Virus record (IMG/VR): IMGVR_UViG_3300025420_000014 | Coordinates: 1-34,842 of that record | Direction: 5' to 3' (one strand) | From: a virus | DNA: 34,842 bases | Shown here: positions 11,530 through 20,262 of the stretch, in pieces | How the letters are laid out: each line of letters opens with the position of its first letter | Position numbering within the stretch: position 1 is the first letter of the stretch | Translations under genes and position numbers: made by a program | The notes under the pieces: generated by a model | Told to the model about the DNA's origin: nothing | Databases searched by the model: none | What the model saw: the letters and a program-made list of their open reading frames with translations, nothing else

Positions 11530-13806
11530 ATGGAACACGATTACCAAGATTGGTATAACACTATCGGGCAGTACGAGCGCACCTTTAAAGAATGGGAAGG
11601 CAGAGCCGACAAGATTGTTAAGCGGTATCGTGATGACAACCGTACTAGGAATAATCCTAATGCTAAGTTTAATATTCTGTGGAGCAATGTACAGACTATC
11701 CAGCCAGCTATCTTTGCCCGTTTACCTAGACCCGATGTATCAAGGCGGTTTCGTGATAACGATCCGATAGGTAGGGTCGCATCTATGATGCTAGAGCGCG
11801 CATTAGAGTACGAAATCACCCATTATGGTGACTACAAATCCGCTATGAATCAAACAGTTAATGACCGTTTGCTTGGTGGGCGCGGTACTGCTTGGGTTCG
11901 TTATGAACCACATATTGTTGGCAGCGAAGCCGATAACATGGATATGCCTGAAGATGGCTTAGAAATTACTGAAGATATTGACGAAGCTGAAACCGAAGGC
12001 GGTATATATCGTGAAGATCAAGAACGCATTGAGTACGAATGTGCGCCAGTCGATTATGTGCATTGGCGGGACTTCGGGCTGACTGTTGCCCGTACATGGG
12101 AAGAAGTAACAGCTTGTTGGCGTAAAGTCTATATGGGTAGACCTGCCCTTGTTGAACGCTTTGGCGAAGATTTGGGTGGTCGTATACCACTTGATACAAA
12201 ACCTGACACCTCTAAGTCTTTTAATGAAAAGATGGGTGAAGGCGCAAAAGAAGCTTGTATATACGAGATATGGGATAAAACTTCAGGCGAAGTTATTTGG
12301 TTATCTAAGTCTATGGGTGAAATTTTAGACACAAGAGCAGACCCGCTAAAACTTGAAAACTTTTGGCCATGTCCTAAACCTTTATTTTCTACATTGACTA
12401 CGGATTCGTTAATTCCAATCCCTGACTTTGTACTGTACCAAGACCAAGCGCGTCAATTAGATACATTGGCTGACCGTATTGATGGATTCATTCAAGCACT
12501 TAAAGTTCGGGGTGTTTATGACGCATCTGAGCCTAGTTTGCAACGCTTGTTTACAGAAGGTGAAAACAATTCCCTGCTTCCAATTAAGAATTGGGGCGCG
12601 TTTGCTGAGAAACAAGGTATGGCTGGTGCTATTAACCTTGTAGACATTCAACCTATTGCTGCTGCTTTGACTATGGCTTATCAAGCTATGGAGCAAGTAA
12701 AGGGTCAAATCTACGAGATTATGGGTATTGCTGACATTCAGCGCGGACAAACCGACCCCAATGAAACACTTGGCGCACAAATTATTAAGTCTAACAATGC
12801 TGCTGGTCGTTTAAAGACTATGCAACACGCAGTAGTAGACTTTGCAACAGAACTATTGTGTATCAAAGCACAGGTCATTTGTAATCACTTTACAGACGAT
12901 ACAATTGTTAAGATTAGTGGTGCAATGCAATTAAGCGATGCAGATAAACCATTGATTCCACAGGCTTTATTGTTATTGCGTGATGAAGCAGCTAAAAACT
13001 TCCGCATAGAAGTCACTAGCGATTCAATGATTTTTCAAGATGAGCAACAAGAAAAGCAAGACAGAATTGAATTCTTAAGCGCAGTCAGTAGCTTTATGCA
13101 AACCGCCCTACCAGTAGCTACACAATCCCCTGAACTTACTCCGTTATTAATGGAGATGCTGAAGTTTGGCGTAACAGCGTTTAAAGCTGGTAAGGGAATG
13201 GAAGGATTGATTGACGAAACAGCCGATAAGTTCCGTCAGCAAGCTAAAGCTAAAGAAGGTCAGCCTAAACCACCTACACCTGAACAAGAAAAAATGCAGA
13301 TGCAGATGCAGATTGAAAAAGCTAAGATGCAAGCAAGTCAAGCACAAGCTCAACAAACCATGCAATTTGAGCAACAAAAGATGCAGATGCAGATGGAACT
13401 TGAGAAGGCCAAACAAGAGTATCAAGCCCAAGAGAATCAGCTTAAATTCCAATTGGAAGATCAGCGTAATCGTCAGCAGGCAGAGATGGATATGAAAGTA
13501 GCGCAAATGAAGATGAACACAGAGCGCAACACTCAAGTCCTTCTTGCCCATATTAACAACGGTGCTAAGATTGAAGTTGCTAGAATTGGCGCAGATGATT
13601 CTGATGGCTCACAAGCCTATTTATCTGAAGAAGCTATGGCACAGTCTATGGAACATCCACTTAAACCTATTGCAGACGCTATTGGACAGAGCAACCAACA
13701 AATGACATTAGCCTTAAGTGACCTAGTCAATACAATCAACGAAAACCACAATAGACCTAAACAGGTAGTTCGGGGACAAGACGGTCGTATAGTTGGTGTA
13801 CAGTAA
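11530..13806 (+). CDS. Portal protein, P22-like
   Basis: I start the gene at ATG 11530, just after the large terminase stop; an upstream in-frame ATG at 11488 lies within terL and is less likely. The 758-residue product is long, as in P22-type portals. The N-terminal half carries WSNVQTIQPAIFARLPRPDVSRRF and a DYVHWRDFG segment (about 187-195), both typical of podoviral portals. From about residue 590 the chain turns into a Gln/Met/Lys-rich coiled coil of nearly 100 residues, comparable with the P22 barrel. It forms the dodecameric channel through which DNA is packaged and ejected. Confidence 0.9.
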   Translation: MEHDYQDWYNTIGQYERTFKEWEGRADKIVKRYRDDNRTRNNPNAKFNILWSNVQTIQPAIFARLPRPDVSRRFRDNDPIGRVASMMLERALEYEITHYGDYKSAMNQTVNDRLLGGRGTAWVRYEPHIVGSEADNMDMPEDGLEITEDIDEAETEGGIYREDQERIEYECAPVDYVHWRDFGLTVARTWEEVTACWRKVYMGRPALVERFGEDLGGRIPLDTKPDTSKSFNEKMGEGAKEACIYEIWDKTSGEVIWLSKSMGEILDTRADPLKLENFWPCPKPLFSTLTTDSLIPIPDFVLYQDQARQLDTLADRIDGFIQALKVRGVYDASEPSLQRLFTEGENNSLLPIKNWGAFAEKQGMAGAINLVDIQPIAAALTMAYQAMEQVKGQIYEIMGIADIQRGQTDPNETLGAQIIKSNNAAGRLKTMQHAVVDFATELLCIKAQVICNHFTDDTIVKISGAMQLSDADKPLIPQALLLLRDEAAKNFRIEVTSDSMIFQDEQQEKQDRIEFLSAVSSFMQTALPVATQSPELTPLLMEMLKFGVTAFKAGKGMEGLIDETADKFRQQAKAKEGQPKPPTPEQEKMQMQMQIEKAKMQASQAQAQQTMQFEQQKMQMQMELEKAKQEYQAQENQLKFQLEDQRNRQQAEMDMKVAQMKMNTERNTQVLLAHINNGAKIEVARIGADDSDGSQAYLSEEAMAQSMEHPLKPIADAIGQSNQQMTLALSDLVNTINENHNRPKQVVRGQDGRIVGVQ

Positions 13807-14288
13807 TGATTACTCAAGAATTTATTAAACAACATTTTGACTACAAAGATGGTCATTTGTATTGGAAGGCAATGCCAAATAAACGAAGTGATTTAATTGG
13901 CACAGAAGCTGGTACATTTGATGGCGACCGTAGACAAATTACTATTAGTAAAAAACATTACAAAACGCATCGCCTTGTATTTCTTATGTTTTATGGGTAT
14001 ATGCCTAAAGAAGTAGACCATATAGATGGCAATCCATTAAATAATAAAATTTTAAACTTAAGACCAGCTACAAGGTCGGAACAACTTTGTAATACTGGTT
14101 TAAGAAAAACTAGCAAAAGCGGTATAAAAGGTGTTAGTTGGGATGCCAGTAGAAATAAATGGACAGTAGTAGTTAGTAAAAACAAACAAACTATGTATAG
14201 AAATAGATTTGATGATTTAGAGCTTGCACAGCTTGTAGGCATTGAAGCTAGAGATAAATATCATGGTTCTTTTACGAGGCATAAATAA
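13806..14288 (+). CDS. HNH homing endonuclease with AP2 DNA-binding domain
   Basis: A 160-residue protein. Residues 52-90 form an HNH fold (HRLVFLMFYGYMPKEVDHIDGNPLNNKILNLRPAT, with His55, Asp71, His72, Asn80 and Asn84). Residues 103-146 form an AP2-like domain (SGIKGVSWDASRNKWTVVV...). This is the standard layout of free-standing phage homing endonucleases. It sits between the portal and the fibre-like gene, joined to each by a TAATG junction, so removing it would leave a normal portal-to-fibre junction. It looks more AT-rich than its neighbours, as expected for a mobile gene. Its target may be an allele lacking it, or the intron-bearing capsid locus. Confidence 0.9.
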   Translation: MITQEFIKQHFDYKDGHLYWKAMPNKRSDLIGTEAGTFDGDRRQITISKKHYKTHRLVFLMFYGYMPKEVDHIDGNPLNNKILNLRPATRSEQLCNTGLRKTSKSGIKGVSWDASRNKWTVVVSKNKQTMYRNRFDDLELAQLVGIEARDKYHGSFTRHK

Positions 14289-16159
14289 TGGCTATTACAG
14301 TCAAGCATAAGTTTGTAAGTGCCATTCCTGATGCTGGTGACCCAACGATTGTCCAGCCATCTAATTGGAATGATGACCACCAATTAAGTGGGACTGTTCC
14401 CGTAGCTAATGGCGGTACTGGAGCGTCTACCCTTACAGGTTATGTAAAGGGCAATGGCACATCCGCAATGACCGCTTCAACTACTGTCCCAAATACAGAT
14501 GTAACTGGTCTAGGTACGGCATCTACAAAAGATGCAGGCGTAGCAAACGGAGTAGCAACCCTTGATTCAAGCGGTCAAGTCCCATTAAGTCAGATTCCAC
14601 CGCTAGGTGATTTAAACTATCAAGGTACTTGGAACGCTACAACAAATAGCCCAACACTAACTTCTTCAGTAGGGACAAAGGGGTTTTATTATGTTGTAAG
14701 CGTTGCAGGTACAACCAACCTTAACGGTATTACTGACTGGCAAATAGGTGACTGGGCTGTATATAATGGCTCTGCATGGCAAAAGATTGACAATACTGAC
14801 GCTGTAACTAGCGTAAACGGATATACAGGTACAGTAGTTTTAACTCAATCAGATATTAGCGGAACTGTACCCACTTCACGCACAATCACAGCAGGCACAG
14901 GTTTAAGCGGTGGTGGTGATTTATCAGCAAACCGTACTTTAGCTATCGCCAATACAGGTGTTACAGCGGCAACTTATGGTTCTGCAAATTCAGTACCTGT
15001 TGTTGCAGTTAATGCTCAAGGTCAAGTAACTAGCGCAACAAACACAACTATTGCCATTGCCAATACACAAGTTAGCGGTCTTGGCACGATGTCAACGCAA
15101 AATGCCAATTCAGTAGCGATTACTGGCGGTTCATTAAATGGCGTAGCAATCGGTGGAACAACTGCTGGCGATGGTACTTTTGACATTCTTACAGCTAACG
15201 TATCAAGACTTGGTATTGCAACTGGCACTTCTATGGTTGCCAGCAATGGCTTATCTTCTACTAGCACTTTTACTGGAACTGCACCAACAGACGGTATTGT
15301 TGTTGACTATTCAACAGGCTATGGTCGCTTTAGCGCATTTACTGGTGATGGATACCAATGGTATACAGGCGGTATTGCTAATACCAAAATCATGGATATT
15401 ACATCCGCTGGTGCATTAACAACTACTGGCACAGTAACGGCCAATGGCGTATTACTTACAGGAAATTTAGGCACGGTTACTAGCGTTACTGGAACAAGCC
15501 CTGTAGTTTCTAGTGGTGGTAATACTCCTGCAATATCCATGCCAGCCGCTACGACTTCTGTAAATGGTTACTTGACTTCTACGGACTGGAATACATTTAA
15601 TGGCAAACAAGCCTCAGGTACTTATGTCAATTCTGTAAGTGGAACTACTGGTCGCATAACTAGCACAGGTGGCGTAACCCCTGTTATTGACCTTGCATCA
15701 GGTGTGGCAACGGCTGGCACAACTGGTTCTAGCACATTAATTCCTGTAATCACAATCGATACTTATGGGCGTGTTACAAGTATTACTACTGCTGCCAATC
15801 CACAGGGAACAGTAACTTCAGTAACAGGCACAGCCCCAGTAGTAAGTAGCGGTGGTGCAACTCCAGCTATTTCTATGGCTGCCGCCACAACAAGCGTCAA
15901 TGGCTACCTTACAAGCACAGACTGGACTACCTTTAATAACAAGACTTCCAATACTGGTACGGTTACAAGCGTAGGCGGTACAGGCACAGTCAATGGCTTG
16001 ACTTTAACAGGCACAGTAACAACTAGCGGAAACTTGACTTTAGGCGGTACTTTAGACTTGTCTAGCCCACCTGCTATTGGCGGTACAACAGCCGCAGCTA
16101 TAACTGGCACAACCATTACAGCTACTAAGTATGTAGGGGTATCAGGCGGAACATTCTAG
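14288..16159 (+). CDS. Repetitive fibre-like structural protein
   Basis: A 623-residue Gly/Thr/Ser-rich protein opening MAITVKHKFVSAIPDAGDPTIVQPSNWNDDH, a start common to phage fibre and appendage proteins, followed by VANGGTGASTLTGYVKGNGTSAM-type repeats. Residues about 80-130 contain VATLDSSGQVPLSQIPPLGDLNYQGTWNA, another usual fibre module. A unit of about 46 residues (GTVTSVTG..PVVSSGG.TPAIS...TSVNGYLTSTDW.TFN) occurs twice, at about 394-440 and 508-553. Its place beside the portal rather than with the tail genes suggests a head-proximal or neck fibre, but a tail fibre is also possible. Confidence 0.75.
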   Translation: MAITVKHKFVSAIPDAGDPTIVQPSNWNDDHQLSGTVPVANGGTGASTLTGYVKGNGTSAMTASTTVPNTDVTGLGTASTKDAGVANGVATLDSSGQVPLSQIPPLGDLNYQGTWNATTNSPTLTSSVGTKGFYYVVSVAGTTNLNGITDWQIGDWAVYNGSAWQKIDNTDAVTSVNGYTGTVVLTQSDISGTVPTSRTITAGTGLSGGGDLSANRTLAIANTGVTAATYGSANSVPVVAVNAQGQVTSATNTTIAIANTQVSGLGTMSTQNANSVAITGGSLNGVAIGGTTAGDGTFDILTANVSRLGIATGTSMVASNGLSSTSTFTGTAPTDGIVVDYSTGYGRFSAFTGDGYQWYTGGIANTKIMDITSAGALTTTGTVTANGVLLTGNLGTVTSVTGTSPVVSSGGNTPAISMPAATTSVNGYLTSTDWNTFNGKQASGTYVNSVSGTTGRITSTGGVTPVIDLASGVATAGTTGSSTLIPVITIDTYGRVTSITTAANPQGTVTSVTGTAPVVSSGGATPAISMAAATTSVNGYLTSTDWTTFNNKTSNTGTVTSVGGTGTVNGLTLTGTVTTSGNLTLGGTLDLSSPPAIGGTTAAAITGTTITATKYVGVSGGTF

Positions 16160-16635
16160 TGTTTTCAACTGCTTTTCAAGCCAATGCGTTTCAAAACAAT
16201 GCCTTTCAGGTATATGTTGCTCCCATTCCTACTGGTCATGCAGGTGGAGATGATGCTTGGTACACAGAAGAAGAACTACGCAGAATCCAAAAGATTCAAC
16301 AAAAGATTGCTCAACGCCAACGCTTATTAGAAAAAGCTACTAAAGATGGAAACGCATCGCGCAAACAAGCGTTTAAGGATTTAATTGATCCTGTTGCAAA
16401 AGTTAAGCAAACTAAAGTACAATCAAAACAAGAGGTTAAGGCTGATATACCGTTGGCTGAAACAGAAGATTTACAACGGTCTATAAGCTACCTTGAAAGA
16501 CAACGGGATAACATCCTTGAGGCAGTAGCTTACAGAAACCAGCAATCTCTTATACAAGAGCAATTGATGTATATGGAAGCCAAACGCCTAGAGGAATTAG
16601 ACGATGAGGAATCCGTATTAATACTTCTACATTAA
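16159..16635 (+). CDS. Hypothetical virion-region protein with coiled coil
   Basis: A 158-residue protein from a GTG start that shares one base with the fibre stop (TAGTG). It opens with three short repeats (TAFQANAFQNNAFQ), common at the start of small structural proteins. A long charged helix follows (about 38-135), ending in acidic EELDDEESVLILLH. Position within the head genes and the coiled coil suggest a structural or assembly role. Its last 32 bases overlap the ATG proposed for the next gene. Confidence 0.65.
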   Translation: MFSTAFQANAFQNNAFQVYVAPIPTGHAGGDDAWYTEEELRRIQKIQQKIAQRQRLLEKATKDGNASRKQAFKDLIDPVAKVKQTKVQSKQEVKADIPLAETEDLQRSISYLERQRDNILEAVAYRNQQSLIQEQLMYMEAKRLEELDDEESVLILLH

Positions 16636-16772
16636 GTGCAGACGCGCAATACAAACTAGCCTACGAACATTTACACGCTGGCAGATACGAAGCTGGTTTT
16701 AGGGGTTTTGAATATCGTTGGCATCCTGACATTGTTGCTCAACAAGCCGTAGGTTATTCACCAGCTTTAAAA
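16604..16772 (+). other. N-terminal coding sequence of the glycosyltransferase, out of frame with its ATG
   Basis: Upstream of the first in-frame ATG at 16773 the same frame stays open back to 16608. It encodes a typical N-terminal segment (LSADAQYKLAYEHLHAGRYEAGFRGFEYRW) of TPR-containing glycosyltransferases. No ATG, GTG or TTG lies in that stretch. An ATG at 16604 reads MRNPY and then meets a stop. Removing one base of TATT at 16616-16619 would fuse MRNPY to NTSTLSADAQYK. I take this as a one-base frameshift, a sequence error, a programmed +1 shift, or initiation at ATT 16617. Confidence 0.6.
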
Positions 16773-17525
16773 ATGGCTGTATGGAGAGGTGAATCGCTAC
16801 TAGGGAAAACCATTACTGTCCAAATGGAACAAGGTTTTGGTGACATTATTATGTTTGCTAGATTCCTACCTGCATTAAAAGCTTTAGGCGCAAAAAAAGT
16901 TGTAGTTTTGCAAGAAAGTACGCTTCATTACTTATTGGGTCAAATTGAAGCAGTAGATGTGTTTAGCAATGAATTAGAAACTGGTGCTGTGGTCGAATCT
17001 GATTACTGGATTGGCTCTATGTCACTTCCATATTACATTTCACTTACCCACCCCCTTGTTAAGTCCTTGTTTCCAGTAACTAAAAACAAAATAGTCGGCT
17101 CTGAAGGCTATTTACACGCTATTCCTAGCAACATTCCATCTAAGATCGGGGTGAATTGGGAAGCATCTAAACAAACTTTGTACTATGTTAAGTCAATTGC
17201 TCATGAACACATGGCCGAAATGGTCGGAGATGACGCATATAGCTTAAATCCTAATTCTAATGGCTTATTTCACCCACTTCCTAATGACGGATGGAAGAAA
17301 AACTGGGTACAAACTGCTTCCCACATGAAGGCAATGAAGGGAATTGTGACTGTAGACACAGGTACGGCTCATCTTGCAGGTGCTTTGGGCGTTAAAACCA
17401 TTGTTTTGCTTCCTAAAGAAGAATTTGTATGCTGGCGTTGGAAAAACGCTAAATGGTATGACAGCGTAGTGTGTTTAAGACCTAGCGAATATGACCAAAT
17501 CCCTGATTTAATAAGGAGAATGTAA
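16773..17525 (+). CDS. GT9-like (heptosyltransferase-type) glycosyltransferase, N-terminus unresolved
   Basis: From the ATG at 16773 the protein has 250 residues. It contains WRGESLLGKTITVQMEQGFGDIIMFARFLPALKALG, the start of the GT-B fold in TPR-linked glycosyltransferases. The nucleotide-sugar motif VDTGTAHLAGALGVKTIVLLP, as in ADP-heptose:LPS heptosyltransferases (GT9), lies near residue 195. Conserved sequence continues upstream of the ATG (see 16604-16772), so the native protein is probably about 50 residues longer. An enzyme of this kind in a capsid gene block might glycosylate virion proteins or alter host surface sugar; neither is shown here. The stop overlaps the next gene (TAATG). 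Confidence 0.75.
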   Translation: MAVWRGESLLGKTITVQMEQGFGDIIMFARFLPALKALGAKKVVVLQESTLHYLLGQIEAVDVFSNELETGAVVESDYWIGSMSLPYYISLTHPLVKSLFPVTKNKIVGSEGYLHAIPSNIPSKIGVNWEASKQTLYYVKSIAHEHMAEMVGDDAYSLNPNSNGLFHPLPNDGWKKNWVQTASHMKAMKGIVTVDTGTAHLAGALGVKTIVLLPKEEFVCWRWKNAKWYDSVVCLRPSEYDQIPDLIRRM

Positions 17526-17896
17526 TGCAATGCCCTAATTGTGGATGGATAGAAAATAACCATGTAAAAGCGGTTCAAAGCGATGAAGATTTCTTTATTG
17601 AATGGTGGACACCCACTATTGGCTTAGAAGCTGCAAAGGCTTCTTGGTTAGACAAAGTCGCTATGAAAACTAGGGAAGCCCCAATGGTCATGTCCGACAT
17701 TGAAGGTCATATATCTATGGCTGATGGTCAATGGGTATCTTCTCGTTCTAAACATCGTGAAAACCTAAAGCGCAATCATTGTATTGAGATTGGTAATGAT
17801 GTACCAATGCAGCAAAAAGTGCATGAAATTTCAAGAAAAGACCAAGAAGCCCGTAAGCGTCAAATTGCGGAACTAACATACGAAAAATTAAGATAA
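17525..17896 (+). CDS. Conserved-looking protein with N-terminal Cys pair
   Basis: A 123-residue protein opening MQCPNCGW (CxxC), only half of a zinc ribbon, and continuing with VMSDIEGHISMADGQWVSSRSKHRENLKRNHCIEIGND. The latter segment is recurrent in small proteins encoded just before scaffold genes in podoviruses and is sometimes annotated as FmdB-like. The C-terminal third is a charged helix. Probably a morphogenesis accessory; no activity can be named. Confidence 0.65.
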   Translation: MQCPNCGWIENNHVKAVQSDEDFFIEWWTPTIGLEAAKASWLDKVAMKTREAPMVMSDIEGHISMADGQWVSSRSKHRENLKRNHCIEIGNDVPMQQKVHEISRKDQEARKRQIAELTYEKLR

Positions 17897-17906
17897 GGAG
17901 CATTAC

Positions 17907-18971
17907 ATGAGCGAAGAATTAGACCGTAGAGAAATGTTAGAAGCCGCGCTAGAACAAGCCGAAGAAGGCACTTTAGAATCCCCTGTTGAAAAGGAAATTG
18001 AGGTAAATGATGACCCAATTGAAATTGAAAACGAAGAAAAGCGTGACGAAAAAGGGCGTTTTACATCAAAGAAAACCACAGACGATACGGCTGAAGAACC
18101 TGAATTGGTGGCAGAAACTAGTCATGAGCCTGAAGAAAAGCCTACGCGCCCAACTACATGGAAAAAAGAATATGTAGAGATTTGGGACAAAATGGAAAAA
18201 GGCGAACCTTTAAAAAAGGAAGATTTTAGTAAATTTGCCGAATATGCCAATCAACGGGAAGCTGAATACAAGCGTGGAGTATCCGCTTACAAGGCAGAAG
18301 CTGACAATGCAAGACAATTAACCGAAGCAATTGGGCCATTTGTACCTGAATTACAGGCCCAAAACATTCATCCAGTAGCTTGGATTAATAATCTTGGTCG
18401 CGCCCACATGACTTTAACAAAAGCACCGTATCACGAAAAAGTGCAGATGTTTCATAGACTTGCACAAGATTACGGTATACAATTAAATCAAGATAGTTTA
18501 CAAATGCCTGAACAGCAGTATGTAGACCCGTATCAACAACAGTTAATGCAACAACTTCAAGCAACACAGCAACAAGTTCAGCAACTGTCAGCGATACGAG
18601 ATCAAGAAGAAAATGCACGATTGACCTCAGAAATCAGTCGAGTAAGTAGTGACAAGGCGCGGTTTCCGCACTTTGAGATGGTAAGGGAAGATATGGCTCA
18701 ATTACTTGAGCGAGGTTTAGCCCAAGACCTAGAAACGGCTTATGCAAAAGCTGTGCGTATGAACGATGAAGCTTACAAGCTAGAACAGGACAAACTCCTG
18801 AAATCGGCAGGTAACCAAGCATCTAAGGCACAACAAGTAGCAAAGGCTAAAGCAACTGCTGTTAGTCCAAGATCAGCTACTCCTAGCGGTCAGGTGTCTA
18901 AATCAGATGCAAAGGATAGACGCTCTTTGTTAATGGCTTCTTTAGCCGATGCAGAGGGTGGTCGGGTTTAA
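17907..18971 (+). CDS. Scaffolding protein
   Basis: A 354-residue protein placed directly before the major capsid gene. The N-terminal 75 residues are strongly acidic and disordered (EKEIEVNDDPIEIENEEKRDEKGRF), then a helical body follows with a Gln-rich stretch at about 205-225 and a basic C-terminus. This composition and location are those of phage internal scaffolds, which template the procapsid and then leave. A good ribosome-binding site (AAGGAG) precedes the ATG. No protease domain is visible. Confidence 0.82.
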   Translation: MSEELDRREMLEAALEQAEEGTLESPVEKEIEVNDDPIEIENEEKRDEKGRFTSKKTTDDTAEEPELVAETSHEPEEKPTRPTTWKKEYVEIWDKMEKGEPLKKEDFSKFAEYANQREAEYKRGVSAYKAEADNARQLTEAIGPFVPELQAQNIHPVAWINNLGRAHMTLTKAPYHEKVQMFHRLAQDYGIQLNQDSLQMPEQQYVDPYQQQLMQQLQATQQQVQQLSAIRDQEENARLTSEISRVSSDKARFPHFEMVREDMAQLLERGLAQDLETAYAKAVRMNDEAYKLEQDKLLKSAGNQASKAQQVAKAKATAVSPRSATPSGQVSKSDAKDRRSLLMASLADAEGGRV

Positions 18972-18994
18972 CTTAATTTTATAAAGGAAATATC

Positions 18995-19152
18995 ATGGCA
19001 TTTGCTAACTCAGCAATCACCGATATTATCGCTACAACCATTCAAAGTCGTAGCGGTGTACTGGCTGATAACTTGACACAAAATAACGCAATTCTTCAAA
19101 GATTAAACTCTAAAGGTAACGTAAGACCCTTTAGTGGCGGTAACGTAATCCT
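18995..19152 (+). CDS. Major capsid protein, exon 1
   Basis: Exon 1 encodes the first 52 codons plus two bases of codon 53 (MAFANSAITDIIATTIQSRSG ... FSGGNVIL). Read on without splicing it meets TAA at 19157. After removal of the intron, CT joins C to restore a Leu codon and the chain continues EEIMYNDPN. The N-terminal arm is that of HK97-fold coat proteins of this virus type. A ribosome-binding site (AAGGA) precedes the ATG. Total spliced length is 981 nt, 326 residues. Confidence 0.88.
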
Positions 19153-19397
19153 TAACTAACAATGGGGTCACTCTACAGTCGAATGTAGATGTGAGAACCC
19201 TCTCTGATTGACTTGGAACTCCCGAAGGGGACAACAGGGCGGAAGGCGAAAGCCACCGTGAACGACTAAGTGAGAGGGCATCGGGAAACGATGGAGCGAT
19301 AGTCTGACCTTTGGCATAACTTGTAGCACAAAGAAGCCAAAGAGTGTAGCGGAACAGAAACGACTACACCAAGCTGGATCAGCTTGTAACAACCGAG
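19153..19397 (+). other. Group I intron, no internal ORF, in the major capsid gene
   Basis: The 245-nt element shows a full group I architecture. P1 pairs exon AUCCU (19148-19152) with GGGGU (19164-19168), with the diagnostic U-G at the 5' splice site. P2 lies at 19169-19193. P3 is CCCTCTC (19198-19204) with GAGAGGG (19272-19278). P7 is GACTA (19264-19268) with TAGTC (19300-19304), and P8 is CATCG/CGATG (19279-19293). P9-type stems are CTTTGGC/GCCAAAG (19309-19342), GTGTAG/CTACAC (19344-19369) and AAGCTG/CAGCTT (19371-19385). A GCGAAAGC GNRA loop marks the P5/P6 region. The intron ends in G (19397). It should self-splice with guanosine; no protein is encoded in it. Confidence 0.88.
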
Positions 19398-20220
19398 CGA
19401 GGAAATTATGTACAACGATCCAAATACCAACAACGCTAATAGCTATAGTGGGTATGAGGTATTGAACATCACTCCTGATAGCCCTATTTCTGCGGCTCAG
19501 TACAGCATTACTCAGTATGCTGATTCTGTGACAATGAGTGGTCTAGAAATGTTGCAAAATAGCTCTAAAGAAGCAATCATCGACCTGTTAGATGGTCGTA
19601 TGCAAGTTTCTGAAGCTCGTTTGTTAAACCGTATCTCTACTGACATCTATGGTGACGGTACAGGTAATGGCGGTAAAAACATTACTGGTTTGGCAGCAGC
19701 AGTTTCAACTTCACCTACTTCAGGTACTTACGGTGGTATTAACCGTGCTAACTGGACTTTTTGGCAGAACCAAGCAACTACTGGTGCTACTTCCGCTACT
19801 ACAATTCAAGCTGCTATGACTACTGCCGCAATTAAATCTGTTCGCGGTACAGACAAAGTAGACTTAATTGTTGCTGGTAACACTCTGTATCAATACTATG
19901 TTGCTTCTTTGCAAGCTATTCAGCGTATTGCAGGAACTGAAGAAGGTGCTGCTGGTTTTGCATCCCTTAAGTTCTACGGTGGTGGTATGTCGGCTGATGT
20001 GGTCTTGGGTGGCGGTTATGGCGCACAAGAATCTGCAACGACTATGTATTTGTTGAACACAAACTACATTTTCTTGCGCCCACACAAAGAGCGTAATTTC
20101 GTTCCTATTGGTGGCGAGCGTCAGTCAATTAATCAAGACGCTATTGTTAAGCTTTACGGCTGGGCTGGTAACTTAACTTGCTCCAATAGCTTCCTACAAG
20201 GTGTATTGACAGGGTCTTAA
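19398..20220 (+). CDS. Major capsid protein, exon 2
   Basis: Exon 2 carries the bulk of the coat protein, residues 53 to 326, in a different frame from exon 1. It includes YSGYEVLNI, SITQYADSVTMSGLEMLQNSSKEAIIDLLDGRM, and the GTYGGINRANWTFW segment common in coat proteins of podoviruses with P22-like portals, and ends SNSFLQGVLTGS. An ATG at 19408 lies within the exon and would make an unspliced 270-residue product lacking the N-arm, without a good ribosome-binding site. The HK97 fold is inferred from homology-like patterns. Confidence 0.88.
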
Positions 20221-20262
20221 TACCTATCAGACAACTTAACTCGAATAGAAAAGGAAATTATC

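Noticed and set aside
13147-13551. Long leucine-rich frame on the minus strand within the portal gene
   Set aside because: It is the mirror of the Gln/Lys/Met-rich coiled coil of the portal (CAG and AAG codons read as Leu); no start signal or neighbouring leftward gene.
15022-16116. Val/Pro-rich minus-strand frames inside the fibre-like gene
   Set aside because: Antisense shadows of Thr/Gly-rich coding sequence; no ribosome-binding site or family pattern.
19168-19392. A 74-codon minus-strand frame within the intron
   Set aside because: It lies on the wrong strand for an intron-encoded endonuclease and covers the paired helices of the intron; no motif of an HNH, GIY-YIG or LAGLIDADG enzyme.
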